Part shown: piece after piece, positions 56,718 through 64,000 of the stretch
Numbering within the stretch: the stretch's first letter is position 1
Layout of the letters: every line of letters starts with the position of its first letter
NCBI GenBank assembly: GCA_020536535.1
Contig: JAHLWZ010000615.1
Span: 673-64,672 of the forward strand
Source: Pelomyxa schiedti
Lineage: Eukaryota; Evosea; Pelobiontida; Pelomyxidae
Direction of reading: 5' to 3'
DNA length: 64,000 bases
Program-made: the position numbers and the translations under genes
The notes under the pieces: generated by a model
Told to the model about the DNA's origin: nothing
What the model saw: only the letters and a program-made list of their open reading frames with translations
Database searches by the model: none

Positions 56718-59219
56718 TTACATCCTATAAACACCCACAGGTTGCCCTCTTGACATGGATTTTTTCCCTCCCAAGCATGCACACAATGCTAGCCCCAGTA
56801 CATTCCTTGTTTCTACTGGTGTTATGATGCCGTCATCCCACACATGGGAAGTAGAGTACAATGCACTTGCCTCGTGCTTGTATCTTTTGTTATGTGGTGT
56901 TATGAGATTTTTGTTAGATTAGCCAGGCATACTTTTGTAGGATTGGTTTTTTGAACTCCTCTTCCTCCTCTTTTGTCCATGACTTTCCGGCTTTTGTAAG
57001 TGCCTCACGTTTCACTGTGGCCAGCACCGACGCCGCTTGGTCACCTCCCATAACGGAAATTTGTGCGTTTGGCCACATGAAGAGGAAGTTGGGGTTGTAT
57101 CTGATGGCATTAGGTCGGAACAGTACAGGAGAGGAAACATACGCCCTGCCACACATTGCATAATTGCCGGCCCCAAAGCTACCACCACATACTACTGTAA
57201 TTTTAGGTACTGTGGCACAAGAGACGGCACTGACTAGCTTGGCGCCGTCCTTGGCTATACCGGAAGCCTCATATCTTAAAAAAGTTGTCACAGTATTCAT
57301 AAAGAAAGATACTACACACTTTTTCCCTACCATGAACCCAGTGATATTCTGAAGAAAAATGAGTGGGATTCTTCTTTGCTCACATAATTGGATGAAGTGC
57401 GCCCCCTTTAGAGCACTATCACTGTAAAGTATTCCATTGTTAGCTATTATGCCAACCAGGTGACCATGAATATGTGCAAAGCCTGTGACAAGTGTTTTCC
57501 CATATCTAAAAGGCATTTGGGTACTGGAACTGAAAATTGAGGTAAGAGTACTGTGCTTTGAACTCCGTAAAACGGGAGCCATCAACAATTCGTGCAATCA
57601 CGTGAGATATTTCAAAGTGCTTGTGGGTGTCCGCTGGGATCACTCCTGCATTTAAGCGGTGTAACTACAGAAATATACTTGTTGGCTGTAACCATTCAAT
57701 TCTTCTGAGTCGTAAAGCGGGTCATCTACTGGGCTGCCATGTGTGCACTTTGATGATATATTAAGGTGTGACACAACAGAACGAGCAGCTTTAAGAGCTT
57801 CGGCATCACTGGCCGCAAAGTGGTCCGTGACGCCAGATGTACTGCAATGCAGTGAAGCACCTCCAAGTTCTTCAGATGTCACTTTCTCGCCTGTTGCTGC
57901 CTCACAAATGTGTGTTAGGTAAGGTATTTTTTGAAATTGTTAAATACCAGAACTAAAGGAGGACCACCCAAAAATATTGAACCAGTTCCATTGACGATTA
58001 TAGCTTCATCAGCCATGGCAGGAACGTAAGCTCCACCAGCAGTGCATGAACCCATAACAATTGCTATCTAAATTGGATAAGGAGTGTATTTTTATTTAGC
58101 ATCTCACTTGAGGTATCCCTCTTGAAGACATTTGCGCCTGATTGTAAAATATTCTACCAAAGTGGTCTCTATCAGGGAATACCTTCGCAAAACGACTTAG
58201 AAATGAATATATTTGTGCTCTAGGAAACAAAATGGCGCACTTCAGCTTGCTTTGGAAGGTATGCACCTCCAGAGTCAACCATGTATATACATGGTAAATG
58301 GTTCTGCATTGCGATTTCCTACCAACCCAGAGTTATTAAAGATACAAATTGATGCATTTTGAACGAAAAAGGTTTAATAGTAAGGGATTATCACCTGGGC
58401 CCTCAAGTGTTTCTTGATAGTTACAGGAAAGTAAGTACCACCCTTCACAGTAGCGTCGTTGGCCACGACCATGCACCTTGTACCACTCACCATTCCCACA
58501 CCAGTCACAATCCCTCCAGAAGGAACCACATTATCTTCCTCCTTTCCATTTCCATTCCCATTTCCATTTCCACCTAGACCCTTACTTTGTTTTCCATGAC
58601 CATTCCCACTTCCATTCCCATTCCCATTCCCACCACTGCCACTTGTTTTTCCCCTTCCACTTGCACTTTCATTCTGCGGTGCCTTTTCCTTCCCCCCACC
58701 GACTCCCTCCGCATCAGTAGTAGTACCAGAGGGGCCGCCATAGTCACCGCCGCCGCAGCCGTCGTCCGCTGCCCCCTCGCTCGTGGGGCACCCAGCTAGC
58801 ATGGACAGCTCCAGGAAGGGCGACCCGCGGTCCAGCAGGCTCCGTACCCGCTCCCTCACCATCATCTTGCCCCGCGCCTCGTGCCTGCGCCTCTCCGCCT
58901 CGCCCCCGCCCCCCCGCGCCCGCCTCGCCTCGCGCCCGACCGCCTCGCACTCGCGGCGCATCCTGGCCGCGTTGGCCGCGTACTCCCGCGACTTCCTCAG
59001 GGCCTCCCCCGACGCCACCCTCATCACGTCCCCTCCTTCCGCAGTGGCGCTTGCAGCTGCGGTAGTGGTGGCCCTGCGGATTCCCCCGTGGTTGGTGCCC
59101 TTGGTGCTTGCAGTCGATGTTGGCCTCCCCCTGAGACTTGTACTTGTCACAGCAGCATGGGTACAAACCCATTTGGACAGGCACGAAACAACTGAATTCT
59201 GTGTCACCACCCCCAGCAT
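56718..59219 (-). CDS. MCCC2: 3-methylcrotonyl-CoA carboxylase beta subunit (mitochondrial)
   Basis: The carboxyltransferase half of the biotin enzyme that converts 3-methylcrotonyl-CoA to 3-methylglutaconyl-CoA in leucine breakdown. The start at 59219 ([20 protein letters not shown]) looks like a transit peptide; an in-frame ATG at 59306 is less likely. Conserved parts: [58 protein letters not shown] then [65 protein letters not shown], and [20 protein letters not shown]. The last exon reads [20 protein letters not shown] and ends GVYRM. An insertion of about 80 residues, Gly/Asn-rich, interrupts the N-domain. The biotin-bearing alpha subunit is not in this window. Confidence 0.93.
58544..58640. 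repeat. CATTCC-type tandem repeat coding Gly-Asn runs
   Basis: Plus-strand reading shows repeated CATTCC/CATTTCC units. On the coding (minus) strand of the carboxylase gene they spell GNGNGN and GSGNGHGK runs. The repeat stays in frame within the coding exon, so it expands the protein without breaking it. Confidence 0.85.
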
Positions 59220-59330
59220 TTTTTTTGTTCTTTTCTGCGGGTTACAGATAAAATGAAAGATAGAAAAACAAAAACTTTTATGGGAATAAAACAATGAGAC
59301 TATCACTACAAAAAAGAAATGAGCTTAGCT

Positions 59331-62300
59331 TCACTCGTCTCCAAATTCGTCCTCCCCAGAAACATAGTACTGTTTCATTCCTTGTAGAAGTTGCTCCAGT
59401 AGGGACTTGGTGTTTTTACATATTATCTTGCGCCATGATGTTTCAGCCTTTGGTTTGTTTCGTTGTGAGAATGAAGCTCAAAAGATTGGATGCCGCTCAC
59501 CCGTAATTTTAGCAATAATGTATCTGGAGAAGACGCATCCAGAATTACGTTCTCTATTCCTGCGAAGCTCAACTCAGTCTTTATCTGCTGCTCCGCAACA
59601 TTCATTAGTGAATCCACTGTTATCTATTTTGATCAGGAATGTTGGAAAAGAGTGTTTGCTAGACAAGTACTTTGAAAGTTCGGTCCTGATGCTTGCCAGC
59701 TTTGTTTACTTTTACAACATCATACTCCTGAGGTTGAGGAAGCTGGTGCGGGTGCTGCTCGAACCACTTCATGCTGCACACGAAAATGTCCTGGAGTATT
59801 GCATCTCTCTCCTGAACACTACTGCACACATACCGGCGCTGTACCAAGTCAAGATCTCTGTCAAGGAGCTTGCTTGTAACACTGAATCGACGGCCGGTGG
59901 GCTTCGGAGGTTCATTATTGGAGGAAGGAGTTGTGCTGGTGGCTGGGGATGCAGTAGGAGGGGTTATTGGTGGAGGAGTTGTGGGAGGCTGTGGAGTTTC
60001 TGTGACGAATTTCATTAGCAAGGTAGTTGAATTTTGCTCAGCAATGATTTCCGAAATTTGGGATAGTAATTTCTCGTCTCTGATGGTCTTTGTCTTGGGT
60101 TCTATGTTGAGGAAGGATGTTGGGGTAAATTTAATTATCCTGAAATTGAATTAGAGTTTCAGTGAGCCTCAACGTGTTTTACCTCTCCTGCCGTCTTCCT
60201 TTGGAGTTAACCTTGGAAGAATATTAGTTAGGACTGCAGAAGCCGGTAAAATAAACCTTTATAACCAAATAGCTCTTTGTGATATAGTCCTTTGATGAAT
60301 CGGGAAGCATTATATTCTCCAATTTAATAATTGAAGTGAGTTCTTTCCAGTTGAAGAGCTCTTGCACTTTTGACCAGGTCTTGCGACTGGTGAACGTTTT
60401 GCTTAGGAAGAAAAGAGAACGAGTGAATTGACTTGGATGGATAATATAAATCTTGTCAATGTTCTTTTTGTAGCTAGAAAGTAAAAGTTAAATTCTAGGC
60501 ATCAAATTAAAAGAAATACTTTCTGGAAAACAGATGCCACATAGCTTTTATCTGCTGGAAGAGGAGTTTCTTTACCCGCAGGGAGATACTTGCCCAGGAC
60601 ATATCGACAATAATAGAATATTTTCCCTCATTGACTGCAGTATCCATCACCTTAAATACGTGCTGGAGGAGAGGGTTGATATTTTCCAGAAACTCTTCAC
60701 GCACTCTGTCAATGACCTTAAGCTGTTGTACATGGGGAGGAAGGAATACCGATTAAAGATTATATAGAAAACGGCTGTTCCTTTTAGAGTGTGAGGTCCT
60801 TGATACAAAAATCTGGCTCTCTCTAGTACTCCCACATCTACATCGGAGGAATTACCAGAAAGATGTAGTTCTCTTTCAACAGTTTCATCTGCGAAAGGTA
60901 AGTTAAAACGTAATGGCACAGGGGCGTGCCTTTCGGCAACTGAGTTGCAGTTGTTTTTGGAGTTGGACCCAAATCCTCTAACAGGGCAAGGAACTGTTTT
61001 CTCTGCCGTGTTTGTGATGGAATCCACCCACGAGAAGATGAGAGCATAGCGGGAGTGATGGGGGTATTAGCTGGAGGAGCAGCAATAGTGCTGAAATGAT
61101 CAATGAGCTTTCGTGAGCATGAATCAAGGATACGATGAAGGTCAAACAGATCCTGAATGGTACCATTTAACTTTTTACATGGAGCAAAAAGGAAAGTCAC
61201 TGTGTAGGAGATCAAGGAAGAAAGCCTGAAGTTGAATTCGCGTACAGTTTCAGTGTCAAGGTCAGCCCACTGCCGGGCGCCTGGAGAGTAGTGGGTGTGA
61301 ACAGAATTGTGGGAGCTGGGTTGATACTTGGATTTAATTTTACAAGAGGATCTGTGCAGACAGTTGTGAGATATTCCTTCATCCGTGGAGCTGTTTTACT
61401 AATAAAATCGCTCATAGGAGCCATGTATTCCTCTTTGTTTGAAACAACTCCTCCATTTGAGATACACTAAACATGTTAAGAGATCTATGCACACTAATAT
61501 GGTTACCTGCAAGACTTTGGCAAGTAGCACGAGGTTCCTTCTGGATTTGGGTGTGAGGACTGTATCAGGGGGCATTACTCCAAGAACTTCAGGTGAAACA
61601 ATGGCTGGAGAGAAGATCCTTTCGTTATGGTGTTGATAATCATAAACAGTTGAGAGCTTGAAACCTGAGCATTACAAATCCACCAACAAGTGGAACCCAG
61701 TCAGATGGAAGTCTCCCCTGTGCAATATCAGCAATATAACCCGCAATGGCTCTTTTTTTTGTTAAAAAACAAAGTAAAAGATGAACAAGGAACCTCAAGG
61801 GCCGTGGCATCTGACATATCATATCTTTGTCAGTGATTCGATAAAGAAAAGTCATTGTCAAAGTTTCAAGCATTTGCCGATGTCTATTTGTGTGAGAAGA
61901 AAAAAACATAGACCAGAAGCCTACCTTATAATTGCTTCATCTATGGTTGCATCATCCCAAAGCTGTGATTCGCCTACATCTGGGTTCTGAAGAAGTTTTC
62001 TAATTATGTTAGTTGAGAACTGCCTTCTATCTTTAGGCAGACCTTTTATCAATCTCTAGGTTCAGTGTACTCTCATTGACAATGCTGGAAACAAGTTCAC
62101 CAAGGACCAGCTTAATGTACTCCCGCCCAATTATTTCTGCATGTTGCTGAGAATTTTATAGCTCAATATTCAGCTACACACTGACGTAGGCAGCCTCTAC
62201 TTTAGTGCTAACAGAATTTCCTCTTAGAGCACTCCCTTCAGAAGTTTTGGTTACAGCATCAAGCTCAGATAATACTAGTGCACGAACAAAAGGCAGCACT

Positions 62301-64000
62301 TTCTTTGCTTGATTGAGAATTTTCACCATTATTCGAGAGAAACAGTCGAGGTCACATTGTTCAACAAATTCAGCAAAGGTGCGAGAGAATCTAATATCTA
62401 ATAAGAATAGTTTGGTTGAGTACTAATACGTTATATCTGAGATCAACAGGGAAATGAGTTGCTTGTATATTTCAGTTGCCTTAAGCCAACTGTTTTGCTT
62501 CCAGACATATTGTTTTACACTAGTTTTACTTGTAGTAGGTTTAGCTGCTGAGCTTGACGTGGTTGTTGACGACTGTGGGATAGTAGGGGATGAAGATGGG
62601 GATGCAGGTGAAGATGCTGGTGGGGGAGATGTGGATGGGGGTGCTGGGGTTGGTGTTAGTACCGGTGACGATAAAGGCGGTGATGATGAAGGTGCCGTGC
62701 ATTGAAGTGTTACTGGAGGAGGAGGAGGGGTTGATGGAGGGGTTGCTTGATTGTCTGTCTCAGAAACAAAATGTTAGTAGGGTAAAAGGGATTAGATAGG
62801 TATTACTCACTCTGCTGAGTTTCGGTGCCTGTTGTGCTTGTGTGTGTCTCAGTTGAAGTGCTTGAAGGTGTACTTGCCGTTAAGGTGGAAGCTGTGTATA
62901 GGAGAGATGAGGAAGAGGTGAGATTGTCACGGGAAGCTGTTCTCGTTGCCAGAAAAGGTGAGTGGAGGGAAGTGCCCGAACCAGTGCGATTTATACGACC
63001 AACCACTGTTGGGGACTGTGCTGTGGTGCTGTTATTTGTTGTTGGTGTTGCTGTTCTGGCAGGGTGAGCAGGGGAAAATCGGGTGTTTGAGGGTGTTGTA
63101 TCGTTGGGTAATGTAGGAGAGCTAGAGGGAGCAGGTAATTCCGTAGGTTTTTGTTGTTCCACAAGGGAGCTTGAAGCCGAAGCCTCTCTACTCTCTGTGG
63201 AAAGAGTAGAGGGGACTGCTGATTCCAGTATGGAATTGGATTGGGCAGGAGGTGTAGAGAGTGATAAGGAATCAGGAGATGGTGAATGTGAGCATGCAAC
63301 ATTGGCATTAGCCTCAGAATTTGAGCTCAGCCTACTCTGCACAGGTGAGCTTGGGCACTCACATTTTGCCTGTGCCTGATTCTGATTCTGATTAGCAGTC
63401 CCACAATCTCCAATGCCGCTGCTATTACTTGCGCCAGTACTAGCGCTAGCAGCAGCAGAACCAGAACCAATCTCCAACTGCTGGTCCTGGTTCACACCAC
63501 CACTAGCACACACAGCAGGAGTGGGAGCGGGCTTGGCCGGGAGGGTAAGGGGCGTGACTGGGTCCAGCAGAGGGGGGAGCTCCGGGGGCGGCGAGAAAAA
63601 CGGCACGGGGGGCGAGGGCGGCGGCGACGGCGGGAGGGGCCCCGCCTGCAGCGCCCCCATCTCCTCCGGCTGCGGCTGCTGCTGGTTCTGCTGCTGCGAC
63701 CCCCCCTGCGGCACCAGCAGCAGCGGCGGGGTCAGCGTCGGCGTCGGCGGCGTAGGCGGCGGCGTAGGCGGCGGCGACCGCGGCTCCGACAGGCAGTAAA
63801 TCGACGAAGGCAGCACGCAGCCCCCCGAGGATGCTGCGGAGGAAGAGGAGGGTGTATTGGTGGGGGTGGAGGAGGAGGGGGGGCAGGGGGAGGGGGAAGA
63901 GAGGTCGGGGGAGGAAGTGGGCGGGGGAGGGGCATCGTAGGCGGGGGACGAGGGGGGAGCTGCGACGTAGGCGTGGAGGGTGATGCTGTTGGAGTGGTGC
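59331..64000 (-). CDS. Neurofibromin-like RasGAP-SEC14-PH protein (5' end outside window)
   Basis: A negative regulator of Ras, partial at the right edge. The N-terminal part here is Pro/Ser/Thr-rich, about 390 residues, GC-rich, and open from base 64000. The RasGAP domain: SALRGNSVSTKVEAA (arginine-finger loop, about 62.2 kb), YIKLVLGELVSSIVNESTLN, MICQMPRPLRFLVHLL, PLVGGFVMLRF joined to NPAIVSPEVLGVMPPDTVL, SRRNLVLLAKVLQ and FISKTAPRMKEYLTTV. A SEC14/CRAL-TRIO-like module follows: GKYSIIVDMSWASISLRVKK and IDKIYIIHPSQFTRSLFFLS. Then a PH-like domain split by a Pro-rich insert, with CSSVQERDAILQDIFVCSMK as its helix. It ends YYVSGEDEFGDE at 59331. The GAP-SEC14-PH order is that of NF1. Confidence 0.85.

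Noticed and set aside
1-64000. CRISPR arrays, insertion sequences, retroelement polymerases or integrated viral genes
   Set aside because: No regularly spaced repeats, reverse transcriptase, transposase or capsid-like motifs were seen in any frame.

Overview
This is a gene-dense, intron-rich nuclear segment from a unicellular eukaryote that can build a cilium. The IFT172 gene shows the cilium. The introns are GT-AG and very short: those I placed by reading frame run mostly from 31 to about 100 nt, often with a TAAC or TGAC motif before the acceptor. Intergenic gaps are often under 200 bp. A neurofibromin-like RasGAP-SEC14-PH protein, an ATP9/NEO1-type flippase and an IRE1 sensor fit a free-living protist, perhaps a relative of the amoebozoan/opisthokont group. 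I cannot name the lineage from sequence alone.

Layout, left to right. 0.1-2.8 kb (+): Ser/Thr/Pro-rich protein. 2.8-9.9 kb (-): IFT172. 10.0-14.7 kb (+): P4-ATPase of the ATP9/NEO1 group. 14.8-15.5 kb (+): RING/UIM ubiquitin ligase. 15.8-18.8 kb (+): PH-RhoGAP protein. 18.9-21.0 kb (-): DUF4139-like protein. 21.2-23.6 kb (+): CAP-superfamily protein. 23.7-25.6 kb (+): CCHC zinc-knuckle/RS protein. 25.7-27.0 kb (-): metallophosphoesterase. 27.1-31.4 kb (+): AlkD-like DNA alkylation repair protein with AT-hooks and a Gln-rich tail. 31.5-35.4 kb (+): IRE1. 35.4-36.7 kb (-): SLC35F6-like transporter. 37.0-38.0 kb (+): UTP11. 38.1-40.3 kb (-): MFS transporter. 40.4-43.0 kb: unresolved, with a 42-bp direct repeat. 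43.05-45.4 kb (-): two coiled-coil proteins. 45.7-47.2 kb (-): STK19. 47.3-48.9 kb (-): secreted C45-type amide hydrolase. 49.0-50.9 kb (+): unknown Cys-containing protein. 51.0-52.0 kb (-): unknown, possibly PH/EVH1-like. 52.4-53.8 kb (+): second RhoGAP. 53.8-54.0 kb (+): small ORF. 54.1-56.7 kb (+): REXO-type exonuclease. 56.7-59.2 kb (-): methylcrotonyl-CoA carboxylase beta subunit. 59.3 kb to the right edge (-): neurofibromin-like RasGAP, 5' end outside the window.

The genes serve unrelated housekeeping roles: cilium, membrane lipid asymmetry, small-GTPase signalling, unfolded-protein response, ribosome biogenesis, DNA repair and leucine breakdown. I see no operon-like logic, no viral or mobile-element gene, no CRISPR array and no tRNA or rRNA gene. 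Three gene pairs are head to head with gaps of about 90-170 bp. Several genes start inside GC-rich, low-complexity islands encoding Pro/Ala/Ser-rich N-termini. Exon boundaries were inferred by eye from open frame, splice motifs and remembered family patterns. Spans of spliced genes are start-codon to stop-codon extents, not exon lists.
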